This document shows positions 32,367 through 42,915 of a DNA stretch of 64,000 nucleotides, one piece after another (the first letter of the stretch is position 1; each line of letters begins with the position of its first letter). This DNA comes from Lapidilactobacillus achengensis (lineage in GTDB: Bacteria; Bacillota; Bacilli; Lactobacillales; Lactobacillaceae). A program made the position numbers and the translations under genes. The notes under the pieces are model-generated. The model had not been told where the DNA came from and made no database searches. It saw nothing but the letters and a program-made list of their open reading frames with translations. The DNA lies in contig NZ_RHOV01000001.1 in assembly GCF_003946655.1 (NCBI RefSeq), positions 242,788 to 306,787 on the forward strand, given 5' to 3'.

Positions 32367-34113
32367 GCTGCTCACCCCCTAATTGTGATTCAACTTGTTG
32401 TTTGGCCCACATTTCCGCGTACCAACCGGCACGTTGCAGTAATTCTTGATGATTGCCCCGCTCGGTGATCTGACCATTGTCGATCACCAAGATCTCATCG
32501 GCGTTCATCACGCTACTCAAGCGATGGGCCGCGATGATCGTGGTTTTATTCTGTCGATCATGCTTCAAATTCTCCAGAATCGTTTCTTCTGTTTTGGCGT
32601 CCACCGCCGATAACGCGTCGTCTAAAATCAGGATCTCAGGCAAGACCATCAACGCCCGGGAGATCGCCAACCGTTGCTTTTGCCCGCCGGACAAGGAGAC
32701 CCCTTTTTCACCGACGAGGGTTTCATATTGTTGACTGAAGTGCAAAATATCGTCGTGGATCGCGCTTTGGGCTGCCGCGTGCTCAACGGCGTCTTGATCT
32801 TGATCCATCGCCGCGAACCGAATATTATCGCGCACGGTGGTAGAGAACAAGAAATTATCTTGGGGAACGTAGCCGATCGCGCCTAAAACACTGGCGGCAG
32901 GCACATCACGAATATCCTGACCACCAATCGTGATCTGGCCTTGATAATGGTCGAATTCCCGGAGCAACAATTTCATGATCGTTGTTTTCCCAGCGCCAAC
33001 GCGACCCACTAAGCCCAGGGTTTGACCTTGACGTAATTTGAAGTGGATCTGTTGTAAGGCCGGGCGTGGATCATCAGGATAGCTGAACCGATCGATTTGA
33101 TAATCCAAATCGCCGCTGACAACTGGCGCGCTGTCCACTTTCGGCGCCACCGCTTGGCTCTTTTCAGAAAGAAGTTCATTGACCCGATCGTAACTGGCGT
33201 TGCCCCGTTCGATGACGTTGAACAATCGACCGATGGCAAACATCGGCCAAACCAACGCGCCAATGTACGCGATGAAGGAAATCAATTGGCCCACGGTGAT
33301 CGTCTGGTTGACCACCAAGGTACCGCCATAAATAATCGTGATCACGTAGGTCAGTCCAATAATGATCGAGATTGCCGGATCGAATAACGAATCGATCCGA
33401 TAAACCTTCTTATTGATCGTGATCGTTTTGTCGACGATTTTGTCGAAATCAGCCACATCTTCGTCTTCTTGGCCGAATGTTTTGATGACTTTGATGCCAC
33501 TGATCGATTCCTGCGTTTTATCATTCAAACGGGAGAAAGCCGCCTGCGACTCGCCGAACGCCGTGTGTAAGTGGCGACCCAACACCCGCGCCATAATCGC
33601 CAATAGCGGCATGGGCAAGATCGCCATCAAGGTCAAACGCCAGTCGACAAAGATCAACATGGCAATGATCGTGGTGCTCCCGGTCAAAATCGAATCGGCC
33701 AAGGTCAAGATCCCGGCGCCGGCCACGTTCTGGATCGCGTTCAAGTCATTGGTGGCGTGGGCCATCAGGTCACCGGTCCGATGTTTCTGGAAGAAAGTGG
33801 CGTCCATTTTCAGGAAGAACGCGAATAAACGCGAGCGCATTTCCCGCTCCAAGGTGGCCGCGCCGCCCCAGATCATCGTCCGCCAGCCAAAGCGGCTCAA
33901 ATATTGGATGATCGCCGCCATTGCCAACAACACCAACCATTCCGCTAGGAGTGACAGCGTCAATTGCTTATTACCCATTTTGTCGGCCAAGATCCCAATC
34001 ACCCTTGGCGGGATCAGTCCCGCTAAATCGGCCAAGAGTAGGAAAATCAATCCCCAAATATAACGTTTCTTTTCGGCTTTGAAGAACCAGCCGAGTTTCT
34101 TAAATATTCCCAT
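32353..34113 (-). CDS. ABC exporter half-transporter, degenerate-site subunit
   Basis: 586 residues, six membrane helices then an ATPase domain with Walker A GLVGRVGAGKTT and canonical signature LSGGQKQR. Walker B ends ILILDDALSAVD: Asp replaces the catalytic Glu. This split of canonical and degenerate motifs between two subunits is characteristic of heterodimeric type IV exporters. It overlaps its partner gene. Only 37 bp and the yneF terminator lie upstream, so expression may depend on read-through. Confidence 0.94.
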   Translation of the reverse strand: MGIFKKLGWFFKAEKKRYIWGLIFLLLADLAGLIPPRVIGILADKMGNKQLTLSLLAEWLVLLAMAAIIQYLSRFGWRTMIWGGAATLEREMRSRLFAFFLKMDATFFQKHRTGDLMAHATNDLNAIQNVAGAGILTLADSILTGSTTIIAMLIFVDWRLTLMAILPMPLLAIMARVLGRHLHTAFGESQAAFSRLNDKTQESISGIKVIKTFGQEDEDVADFDKIVDKTITINKKVYRIDSLFDPAISIIIGLTYVITIIYGGTLVVNQTITVGQLISFIAYIGALVWPMFAIGRLFNVIERGNASYDRVNELLSEKSQAVAPKVDSAPVVSGDLDYQIDRFSYPDDPRPALQQIHFKLRQGQTLGLVGRVGAGKTTIMKLLLREFDHYQGQITIGGQDIRDVPAASVLGAIGYVPQDNFLFSTTVRDNIRFAAMDQDQDAVEHAAAQSAIHDDILHFSQQYETLVGEKGVSLSGGQKQRLAISRALMVLPEILILDDALSAVDAKTEETILENLKHDRQNKTTIIAAHRLSSVMNADEILVIDNGQITERGNHQELLQRAGWYAEMWAKQQVESQLGGEQHDAE

Positions 34114-34141
34114 TTCTTTACCTCACCTTAAAAAATTCCAC

Positions 34142-34165
34142 AAAAAAAACAGGTGCAAGCACCTG
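34142..34165 (-). terminator. Terminator between yneF and the ABC exporter genes
   Basis: Hairpin CAGGTGC-TT-GCACCTG (34150-34165) followed on the minus strand by eight T. The ABC start codon is only about 28 bp downstream, so this works either as the yneF terminator with read-through or as an attenuator. Confidence 0.8.
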
Positions 34166-34199
34166 CGATCGTTACCTGGTATGGCCTAAAGTGGGATGA

Positions 34200-34439
34200 T
34201 TATTTCTTTTCCTTCTCAGCTTTAGCTTGTTGAGCCTTCATGGCACTCATCATTTGGTTCAGCTTCTTTTCAGAAGGCTTCTGCCCCATTTGTACCATCA
34301 TCGCTCGCATCATATCAGTATTGATCGGCGGATTGTCGCGAAAATACTTCTTCATGTAGGCCCGCGCGCCAAAGAAGCCCGCCACTGCACCTAATAGTAC
34401 ACCTAACACAATAAATAAAATCCATAGTCCTGTATTCAT
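34200..34439 (-). CDS. yneF: YneF family membrane protein (UPF0154)
   Basis: 79 residues: one N-terminal membrane helix (about 5-27), then the conserved [16 protein letters not shown] and a basic Lys-rich tail with [18 protein letters not shown]. Typical size and context near lexA/ynzC in Bacillota. Function unknown. ATG preceded by AAGGAG. Confidence 0.92.
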   Translation of the reverse strand: MNTGLWILFIVLGVLLGAVAGFFGARAYMKKYFRDNPPINTDMMRAMMVQMGQKPSEKKLNQMMSAMKAQQAKAEKEKK

Positions 34440-34641
34440 GCTCGCCCTACTCCTTAATCAAAAATGCTAATTTCATTTTACCCAGATTACCCTGTCACTT
34501 GCAAGGGTATTTTACAAATTAATAATGTGTTTTTTAAAAATTTCTCGCGAATCTCATCAGACTCTCATTCCAGATGGGCTGGTCGACAGCAGTAAATCGC
34601 CACTTGTTCCAGCCGTACCCCTAACTTGCGCCGCTATCGAA

Positions 34642-34887
34642 TCAATCATCGCGTAAATTTTTATCCCGTTGGATCTGACGCACTTTCTCAGGGGTCACTT
34701 CTTGACCTTGCTGATCAAACAAGCGCATATTCTCAACTTGTGTGCGGAAACCCGCGCGGAATTGTTCCAAATAAGCATGGCGCAACTCTTGGCGTTCCGC
34801 GGTTTCTTCAGCGGTCAGTTGATCACGTTTGGCTTTGGCGGCCAGTTCGTTGATGCGGGCGATCAGCTTAGGATCGATCTCACTCAT
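34642..34887 (-). CDS. ynzC: YnzC family protein (UPF0291/DUF896)
   Basis: 81 residues from ATG at 34887 (AAAGGAG upstream). Helical: IARINELAAKAK, LTAEETAERQELRHAYLE, and FRTQVENMRLFDQQG followed by the basic KVRQIQRDKNLRDD. Divergent from lexA, as in Bacillus subtilis, where ynzC belongs to the SOS-inducible yneA operon. It shares the upstream region that carries the SOS box. Confidence 0.92.
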   Translation of the reverse strand: MSEIDPKLIARINELAAKAKRDQLTAEETAERQELRHAYLEQFRAGFRTQVENMRLFDQQGQEVTPEKVRQIQRDKNLRDD

Positions 34888-34920
34888 CGTTAACAACTCC
34901 TTTAAATAGCTAGAAAATGG

Positions 34921-34960
34921 GGAACATCTGTTTGCTATGGTTTAGCTTTTATGCTAAGAT
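34921..34960 (+). promoter_or_regulatory. lexA promoter with SOS box
   Basis: GGAACATCTGTTTG (34921-34934) matches the Gram-positive LexA box CGAACRNRYGTTYG at 12 of 14 positions. It overlaps the -35 TTGCTA (34932-34937), which is followed 17 bp later by -10 TAAGAT (34955-34960). This predicts LexA autorepression and possible co-control of divergent ynzC. Confidence 0.65.
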
Positions 34961-34987
34961 TTAATTATACTACATTTGAGGTGCCTT

Positions 34988-35611
34988 ATGACAAAAGGAA
35001 TCAGCAACAAACAACTTGAAATTTTACGCTTTATTTATGATACCGTCAACGATTGTGGCTATCCGCCAACCGTCCGGGAAATTTGCGCTGCTGTTGACCT
35101 GTCATCCTCATCGACTGTTCATGGTCATTTAGCGCGCTTGACCGAGCGCGGCTACTTAGATCGCGACAAAACCAAACCCCGCGCCATGGAGTTGACCGAG
35201 ATGGGGCGCGACGCCATTGGGATCAAGGAACAATTGATTCCGCTGTTAGGTGTGGTCACCGCCGGCGAACCGATCTTGGCAGTGGAAGAGGCTACCGATT
35301 ACTTTCCTTTACCTCCTAACTTAAATTTGGATGATAACGACCTCTTCATGTTGACCATTCGCGGCGAAAGTATGATCAATGCTGGCATTTTCGACGGTGA
35401 TCAAGTCATTGTCCGCCAACAACGCGCCGCCAACAATGGCGATATCGTCATCGCCATGAACGATGAGAACGAAGCAACCTGTAAACGTTTCTACCGCGAA
35501 AATGGGCACATTCGCTTGCAACCAGAAAATGACACGATGGATCCGATCATTTTGCCCAACGCCACGATTCTGGGTAAAGTTATCAGTTTATATCGGGCCC
35601 ATATTTTCTAA
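34988..35611 (+). CDS. lexA: LexA repressor
   Basis: SOS-response repressor and self-cleaving protease, 207 residues from ATG at 34988. Winged helix-turn-helix with [25 protein letters not shown]; Ala-Gly cleavage bond in VVTAGEP; catalytic Ser in GESMINAGI; catalytic Lys in EATCKRF. Upstream lies a near-consensus LexA box. All catalytic elements are present. Confidence 0.97.
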   Translation: MTKGISNKQLEILRFIYDTVNDCGYPPTVREICAAVDLSSSSTVHGHLARLTERGYLDRDKTKPRAMELTEMGRDAIGIKEQLIPLLGVVTAGEPILAVEEATDYFPLPPNLNLDDNDLFMLTIRGESMINAGIFDGDQVIVRQQRAANNGDIVIAMNDENEATCKRFYRENGHIRLQPENDTMDPIILPNATILGKVISLYRAHIF

Positions 35612-35659
35612 GGCGGTTCAATCAACCCTCACACGATTTCCATAAAATCCGGGCAAAGT

Positions 35660-35740
35660 AAAAGCGCGACCTCCACATTGTCACCTGATCAGCTGCATGA
35701 GCAACTGATCCAGGGACAAATAACGAGGTCGTGCTTTTTT
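35660..35740. terminator. Bidirectional terminator between lexA and the surface protein
   Basis: Long stem AGCGCGACCTC / GAGGTCGTGCT with T-runs on both strands. The loop of about 50 nt has a secondary TGATCAG/CTGATCC pairing. It serves convergent lexA and the surface-protein gene. Confidence 0.75.
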
Positions 35741-35882
35741 CTTGCTTGGCGGCGTTGACATGCACAATCTCAGCTCGGTTCAAGCAGTAACACCTGTTTG
35801 AATCACGGACTGAGTTAAGCAAACGCCACTGGTGTCCACTAGAATTCACTAGCGTCTTGCTGAGTCGCGTGAAGCGTGGTTC

Positions 35883-38800
35883 CTATTTACCCTGATTCCT
35901 AGGCGGAGTGTGGGTGCCATGATGTCGAAACTTGTCAAACCAACTTCCCAAAGTCACCAGGCCTAACACCAAACCGCCGAGGATCACCGGCCAAATGTGC
36001 CGCTGTTCGTTAGCTTGTGGGAGTTTATTCTGGTTCAGCGGCATCTGGCTACCAAGATTGATCGTTGGTTTATTGGTCGCACCAGTTTGGTGACCACTAC
36101 CTGGTTGTTGTGGCACGACTGGTTGACTTGGTTTGTTTGGCGCGGTTGGTTGGGTCGGTTTAGCTGGTGACGTTGGTTTCCCGGGATTTTCAGGTTTACT
36201 CGGATTCTCCGGAGTAACTGGTTTCTCTGGATTTTCCGGATTCTCGGGGTTGTCCGGATTCACCGGTTTTTCAGGATTCTCCGGATTCTCGGGGTTTTCT
36301 GGATTATCGGGTTCTTCAGGCTGATGATACTTCGCAATGACGGTTAATTTCACGATAACTTGCTCACCAGACGCGGTCGTTAACGTTACCGGATACTTGC
36401 CTGGCATCGTCAAATCTGCTTCCCGCAAATCCAGATAGACTGTTTCTGGTTGACCGTCCCGATCTGTCGCCACCGCCTTGAAGTTGGCCACGGTCGGTGT
36501 CGGATCACCAATAAACATGGCGAAATTTTTAGCGGTGAGGCTGGCTAGATCTGGCTTGACCGTGAGATAGACTGTCTTCTTCTGGCCATCCACCGCGGTC
36601 AAAATGACAGGATACTTGCCAGGAACCTGATCATTCACTTGACTTAAATCAGCTTCGACACCAATTGTTTGCCCAGTTTTATCGGTGGCCTGCGCTTCAA
36701 AGTTCGTAACGGTTGGCAATGGGTCGCCAACATACATACTCGTATCGTTGGCAGTCAAGCTTTGCTGATTCGCTAAGATGGTCAACGTCACCGTCAGGGT
36801 CTGACCGTCACTGGCGGTCAGCTTGACTGGATATTTCCCAGGTTTTTGGAAATCGACTTGATCGACGGCCGCCGTTACCTGCAAATCATGGCCGGCGGCA
36901 TCTTGCGCAACGGCTTGGAAGTCCTTGACGGTCGGTTGATCATCGCCAAGATACATGGTGAAGTTTTGCCCGTGAATATCCTTCTGGCTGGCTAAAAGAT
37001 GCAAAGTAACGACCTTGCTCAGATTGGCGCCTGCATGAAGGGTCACAGGATAATCGCCAGGCGATTGCCAAACCACCTGACTGAAATCAGCGGTGACGTC
37101 GAGATTGGCACCGCTATCGTCTTGGGCCGCGCCCTTGAAGTCGGCGACAGTAGGTTCGGTTTGGCCAACATACATGGTGAAATCATTTCCACTGATCTGG
37201 GCTTGACTGGCCACGACATGGACGACGACCGTTTTCTGGAGCCCGGTGGCCGTTGACAAAATCACTTGATAGTCGCCTAGTTGATCCATTTTGACCTGGC
37301 TGAAATCAGCACTCACCGCTAACTCCTGGCCGTTTTTGTCGGTGGCTTTTGCTTGCAGATCGGCTAATGTTGGCAAGGGGTGATTGAGGTAAGTGGTGAA
37401 ATCAGCGCCAGTCAAGGTGGCCAAGTTCGGCAAGATTGTCAAGGTCACCTCTTTACTCTGACCATCGGCGCTATGAAGGGTGACTTGATATGTGCCTGGG
37501 GTCTTCAGATCGCAGTTACCCAGATCTAAGCTTAACGCGCTGGCGTCACCGTTTTTGTCGGTGGCCTGAGCCTGGAAATCGGCGACTGTTGGCGCGGGAT
37601 CACCAACTGTCATTGTGAATGGTGAGGCGGAGATACTTTGCTGGCTGGCCTTGATGGTCAGCGTGCCGGAAGTTGTGCTAATCGTGTAATTAGGATTGGC
37701 GCTAGCGGCGGCTGTCACGTTGATTGGATATACGCCGACCGTTTCGCCAGCGGTCCGCTCCAATTGATACGTCACCGGCGTGCCGCCCGTTGCTGCGGCA
37801 GGATTATCGACCGTGGCCGTCAAGTCGGGATCCTGATCACCAGTGAATTTCGCCGCATCATTAGCGGTGATGGTGACTGCCGCTGGAGTGACGGTCAAAT
37901 TGGCCTGACTATTGGCCGCCTGGGTCCAGTCGTAGTAGGCATTTTCCGTATTAAAACACTGGATATTCGTAATTCCTTGGCTGCTCAGTGCGACTGGATA
38001 CTGGCCCACATTCATCGCCATGGTTCCAGCTGTTAGGTCCAGATCTCCAGACTTCAACGTGTACTTCGTGCCATTAGAGAGGAGCACTTGGTAGTTATCT
38101 GGGGAACCGACTGCTTGCTTTTGCCCAGAATAGACAACCCTACTGCTGCCGGTCAAGGTGTAACTGCCCGGCCGTTTCTCCACGGTCACGGTCACCGTTG
38201 TCGCGTAATTGCCATAAGAATAGGTAACTTTGTAGGCACCAACTTTGGTAGGATCAACGGTGGAAACCGGGTTGCCTTGCGGGTCCTGAACGCTGACCGT
38301 TAAATCGGGCAAGGTCAATACATGCCCGTCATCCAAGACCGCGCTTAAGAAATTATCCGCCGAATTCCAGGAGGTCCCCATCAGCACCGTCGAATCGACG
38401 GCTTTGATCTCGGGATTGCTCAAGACTACATGATAGTGACCACTATAAATCGTGGTGCCATTTTGCGGTAGATCCCAGTCAAAATAGAAATCAGTCGTGC
38501 CCGTGGGGACAATGAACTGACCATTGTGATAGGTGACACCGTTTGTCAAATCGCTAATGCTCAGATCCTGTTCGATCCCAGAGCGCCCATCGTAAGCCAG
38601 ACTGAAGAAATCACCAATGGCCACGTGCGCCGGGTCGGTGAAAATCGTCGCCATATTTTGCCGGCCAATGACATCCTCATTGACAATCGTTTGCCCATGA
38701 ATTGTGGTGATTCGGTTATAGGTGAACACATCATTGCCCAGATCAACCTGCGTGCCATCCAGGATAACGGCCTCCAATTGATTGCCCAAGAACCCGTCCG

Positions 38801-40202
38801 CGCCGATCGCCGTCACTGAAGCGGGTACACGTAAGGTTCCGGGAATCACGTTATAGGCGAAAGCACTAGCACCAATGGTTTTCAGTGCCGTTGGAAAACC
38901 GATCGCCGTGATATGATTGCCGGCAAAAGCACCGTCAGCGATCGTAATCAAATTTTGCGGCAGATTCAACGCGCCGGTCAACCCACAATATTCAAAAGCT
39001 TGCGCACCGATCGCGGTCAAGGCGGTGGCGCGATTGAAATCAGCGCTAGCCAGGCCTTGGTCATACAGAAAGGCTTGGGCCCCGATTGTAGTCAAATTCG
39101 GGCCAAAACTAGCGTGAGGAATACTGCTGGCCCCCAGAAAGGCTTGCTCGCCAATCGTGGTCAGCGTATCGGGAAAAGTGAAGCTCACCAAATGATCGTC
39201 ATACATAAAAGCGCCAGCGCTGATCGTGGTCAATTGCGTTGCGGTCGGAATTGTAAAACTCTCCAAGCCCGACCCAGCAAAGGCCTGGGCCCCAATCTCC
39301 TGAACCGCTTCAGGCAAATCAAAGCCAGTTAGGGCCGCAGTATACGCAAAGGCGCTAGCGCCAATCGTCTGCAGTTTTGAGTCTGGCGCAATGGTCACCT
39401 GAGTCAATTTGGTACAGCTGGTAAAGGTTTCAGCTGCTAAATTAGTCAAGCTTGCAGGCAAGCTGACCTTCGTTACCCCACTGTACTCAAAGGCACCCTC
39501 CCCTAGATCAGTCAAATTCTGTGGTAAATCAACACTGGTCAAACTTCCATCTGATTGAAAAGCATGGGCACCAATCGTGGTCAATTGGGTCGCCTGACTA
39601 AAGTCTATACTGGCCAGCTGCGCATCGTAAATAAAGGCATTCGCGCCAATGTTTTGCAAGTTAGCGCCAAAGGTAACCGCAGTTAACGATTCTTGACTTT
39701 GAAAAGCCCCGACACCAATAGCTGTCACGGGATATGTTTTGCCGTCCAATGTGACCGTGTCGGGTATTACTACCGCACCTAACTGAGAATTGCCATTAAC
39801 GCCAGTCAAGGTCGCGCCACCAGTCCCCTCATTTACTGACCATTGAAAATCACTTTGCGCCGTTGCGGCGGCAACACCAGTGGTAGGCGCCGCTAACGCC
39901 GTCGTTCCCTGCGCCAATCCCGCCAGTTGCTGCTGTTGCGCTTGAATCTGTGCCAGCGCTGTTGGCGCCGCTGGTGCTTCGGCCGGTTGCGCCAATTGTT
40001 CGATTAATTGGCTCGTTCCCCCAGCCACGGCCGGGATTGATCCTGCCGGCGTGGCGGCAGTTGTTGGTGCCTCTGCCACCGCCACTGTTTCCGCCTGCGC
40101 CGCATGAGGTGGCTCGCCTAATACGATCAAGGTTGCCATTCCCACCAAAGACACCGCGAACCCCCGCTCGCGTCGGTGCAAACACGTCTTTTTTGTTGTC
40201 AC
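35883..40202 (-). CDS. BspA-like LRR and Ig-repeat cell-surface protein
   Basis: 1439 residues from GTG at 40202. I prefer this start because GGGGGAGG lies 11 bp upstream; the ATG at 40259 would sit almost at the transcription start. Signal peptide (GFAVSLVGMATLIVLG, cleavage after AQA), an Ala/Pro/Gln-rich spacer, then many BspA-type LRRs (IGAxAFxxxxxL, about 150-530). An Ig-like domain and MBG-like domains follow. Next are six tandem repeats of about 73 residues (about 855-1292, each with FTMYVGDxxPTVxDF and PGxYPVxL). A PENPEKP-rich wall-spanning stretch precedes a degenerate sortase motif LPQANE, a membrane helix and a basic tail. Probable adhesin; ligand unknown. Confidence 0.92.
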   Translation of the reverse strand: MTTKKTCLHRRERGFAVSLVGMATLIVLGEPPHAAQAETVAVAEAPTTAATPAGSIPAVAGGTSQLIEQLAQPAEAPAAPTALAQIQAQQQQLAGLAQGTTALAAPTTGVAAATAQSDFQWSVNEGTGGATLTGVNGNSQLGAVVIPDTVTLDGKTYPVTAIGVGAFQSQESLTAVTFGANLQNIGANAFIYDAQLASIDFSQATQLTTIGAHAFQSDGSLTSVDLPQNLTDLGEGAFEYSGVTKVSLPASLTNLAAETFTSCTKLTQVTIAPDSKLQTIGASAFAYTAALTGFDLPEAVQEIGAQAFAGSGLESFTIPTATQLTTISAGAFMYDDHLVSFTFPDTLTTIGEQAFLGASSIPHASFGPNLTTIGAQAFLYDQGLASADFNRATALTAIGAQAFEYCGLTGALNLPQNLITIADGAFAGNHITAIGFPTALKTIGASAFAYNVIPGTLRVPASVTAIGADGFLGNQLEAVILDGTQVDLGNDVFTYNRITTIHGQTIVNEDVIGRQNMATIFTDPAHVAIGDFFSLAYDGRSGIEQDLSISDLTNGVTYHNGQFIVPTGTTDFYFDWDLPQNGTTIYSGHYHVVLSNPEIKAVDSTVLMGTSWNSADNFLSAVLDDGHVLTLPDLTVSVQDPQGNPVSTVDPTKVGAYKVTYSYGNYATTVTVTVEKRPGSYTLTGSSRVVYSGQKQAVGSPDNYQVLLSNGTKYTLKSGDLDLTAGTMAMNVGQYPVALSSQGITNIQCFNTENAYYDWTQAANSQANLTVTPAAVTITANDAAKFTGDQDPDLTATVDNPAAATGGTPVTYQLERTAGETVGVYPINVTAAASANPNYTISTTSGTLTIKASQQSISASPFTMTVGDPAPTVADFQAQATDKNGDASALSLDLGNCDLKTPGTYQVTLHSADGQSKEVTLTILPNLATLTGADFTTYLNHPLPTLADLQAKATDKNGQELAVSADFSQVKMDQLGDYQVILSTATGLQKTVVVHVVASQAQISGNDFTMYVGQTEPTVADFKGAAQDDSGANLDVTADFSQVVWQSPGDYPVTLHAGANLSKVVTLHLLASQKDIHGQNFTMYLGDDQPTVKDFQAVAQDAAGHDLQVTAAVDQVDFQKPGKYPVKLTASDGQTLTVTLTILANQQSLTANDTSMYVGDPLPTVTNFEAQATDKTGQTIGVEADLSQVNDQVPGKYPVILTAVDGQKKTVYLTVKPDLASLTAKNFAMFIGDPTPTVANFKAVATDRDGQPETVYLDLREADLTMPGKYPVTLTTASGEQVIVKLTVIAKYHQPEEPDNPENPENPENPEKPVNPDNPENPENPEKPVTPENPSKPENPGKPTSPAKPTQPTAPNKPSQPVVPQQPGSGHQTGATNKPTINLGSQMPLNQNKLPQANEQRHIWPVILGGLVLGLVTLGSWFDKFRHHGTHTPPRNQGK

Positions 40203-40271
40203 TGTGACCACATCCTCCCCCGAATCGGGACCCAGAAGCAAATAAAGTTGTTTAAACATATTTCCAAATGC

Positions 40272-40277
40272 ATTATA
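40272..40277 (-). promoter_or_regulatory. -10 box of the surface-protein gene
   Basis: TATAAT on the minus strand, about 70 bp upstream of the GTG start; no clear -35. It implies that the ATG at 40259 lies at about +5 of the mRNA and is unlikely to be used. Confidence 0.5.
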
Positions 40278-40325
40278 TAAACTTTACCGGCAAAAGTCCG
40301 CGCCAATGCTTACCATCACCCCAGC

Positions 40326-40367
40326 AAAAAACGCCTCTCAGTCATCTAAAAAGCGGACCGAGAGGCG
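40326..40367 (-). terminator. Strong intrinsic terminator upstream of the surface gene
   Basis: On the minus strand CGCCTCTCGGTC pairs with GACTGAGAGGCG (12 bp, one G-U) and ends in TTTTTT. It stops transcription arriving from rmlB through repeat locus H. Confidence 0.85.
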
Positions 40368-40598
40368 ACAAAGCGCGGTAGATCAAGAAAAGAATGGTCA
40401 GGTTCAGAAAAAGAACGAAAAAAATAGCCCTTAAATTTCTCGTCTAGACAAGGGCCGAATCCTATGATTTGGTGAGATGTGCACTTCTTGATGTGCTGGC
40501 ATCGAGCAAAAAAATTTACTCCAAAGTTATCGCCTGATGGCAGGTGTGTTGGGTGTTGCGCGTGAGCGCAACCGGCTGGGACTGCTGTTGCGGACTGG

Positions 40599-40718
40599 AA
40601 ACGTGCTCACCGACCCAGCTCCCGGCGCTTAGCTACGCAATTGTTCTGGAAGCAAAGTGCGGCTTCCAAAACAATTGCTAGGCTAATGCTCAGGAGCTAC
40701 CCGGGTCGGTTCGCACTC
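40599..40718 (-). mobile_element. 120-bp MITE-like element inside an alpha core, copy H1
   Basis: Runs from AAACGTGCTCACCGACC to GGTCGGTTCGCACTC, exactly 120 bp, inverted relative to copy E. It splits the alpha-core sequence GGACTGGAACGTGG, which is continuous in locus A, and six extra bases TGTTTC follow it. A clean 8-bp duplication is not seen; GAAACGTG before and GAACGTGG after may be its remains. Central arms (AATTGTTCTGGAAGC / GCTTCCAAAACAATT) are well preserved. Confidence 0.8.
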
Positions 40719-41390
40719 TGTTTCGAACGTGGTGGGCTCGTTTGAAGCCAATCCGCCAAGTGCGCGGCTTGGCTTCAAATCGAGCCTTGTCCTAAGCGGC
40801 AAAGCCGCCAAGGACAATTTCACCACTGAGCCGCGCAGTTCCAGCCGGTTGCTAGGCAGAATTGAGCTTATCTGCAATCGAAGTTGGGTATCTGACGAAG
40901 TGGTTTTGCGAGCTAGAGGTCAAACGATTGCTCAGTTTTAGGGTGGTATGGCAATGCCAACCGATTCGGTTTAGTCGGTTGATACAGTTTGCGTTGGTTG
41001 AACATCTTTACCTGCTCCGTAGACAATCCTTGGGTGGAAGCCGACCGATTCAGCTGATTCATCAAGAACTTGCGTTGGTTCATCTGACAGACTGCACTGG
41101 TGTCACCAATTTAAAGCTGGTAACCACTAACCACGGCCGTCAATTCCGTGGCTCTCCATCACTTGACGATAGCTTACCGGTCGGCGTGAGTGCTCAAACG
41201 TCTGTTAAAACGTTGAGCGGCTGGAGCGGAGAAATTCGGGGTGAGATCGCTGTGAAATTGTCCTTGGCGGCTCTGCCGCTTAGGACAAGGCCTGATTTTG
41301 AGACAAGCCGCGCACTTTGCGGATTGGCTCAAAACAGCGCCCACAGCGAGCTCACCCCGAATTTCGCAGCGCAAGCCGTGGATATCATTG

Positions 41391-41510
41391 AAACGTGTTC
41401 GCCGACCTAGCTTCTTCCGCTTAGCTACGCAACTATTCTGGAGGCATAGACCGGCCTCCAAAATAGTTGCTAGGCTAATGCTCAGAAGCTGACCAGTTCG
41501 GTTCACACTC
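41391..41510 (-). mobile_element. 120-bp MITE-like element between beta and gamma cores, copy H2
   Basis: Runs from AAACGTGTTCGCCGACC to TTCGGTTCACACTC, exactly 120 bp. Arms CAACTATTCTGGAGGC and GCCTCCAAAATAGTTG pair well. It occupies the same composite position as the decayed copy in locus A. No target duplication. Confidence 0.8.
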
Positions 41511-41772
41511 TGGGTGTTGGTGGTTCGCTTGTTCGTCTGGCGGAAGGTCGGGCTGGGGGTGAGTCAGCCGCGATATTATTGTTGGCGATTTATCGCCTAC
41601 AATAAGGCCGAGCTTGAAGATTTTCGGCGGTTTTCCGAAAAGCTTCAAGTCGTGCCCGCCGCGTTCCACCACCCCCAGCCCGACCTGGAGCCCCACCACG
41701 TCTGCCAACCACCAACGCCACGCGTAGCGCAAGCTGCGAGCATCATACTTTTTCTAGCACGGCGGCGTCAAC

Positions 41773-42810
<1,038 letters not shown>

Positions 42811-42915
42811 TCAGCCTTCCTTTACTAACTTTGTTGCCACCCAATGCGGTAGGAACAGTGCGGCGGGAAAATCGTTTGTCGCTGCCAGCACCCGCCCCGC
42901 TCGGCCATTGCGGGT

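Larger units (their letters stand above)
40536..41719 (+). repeat. Composite structured repeat, locus H (full composite with two 120-bp elements)
   Basis: Same order and orientation as locus A. Alpha core 40536-40879 is interrupted by a 120-bp element at 40599-40718 (HP-I 40787-40817); linker 40880-41230; beta core 41231-41365 (HP-I 41258-41288); 120-bp element 41391-41510; gamma core 41513-41719 (HP-I 41576-41605; perfect inner arms 41546-41561 and 41670-41685). The beta core carries an HP-II of the type found in the alpha2 core of locus F (GATTTTGAGACAAGCC...), so it is a mosaic. Lies between the surface-protein gene and rmlB. Confidence 0.9.
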
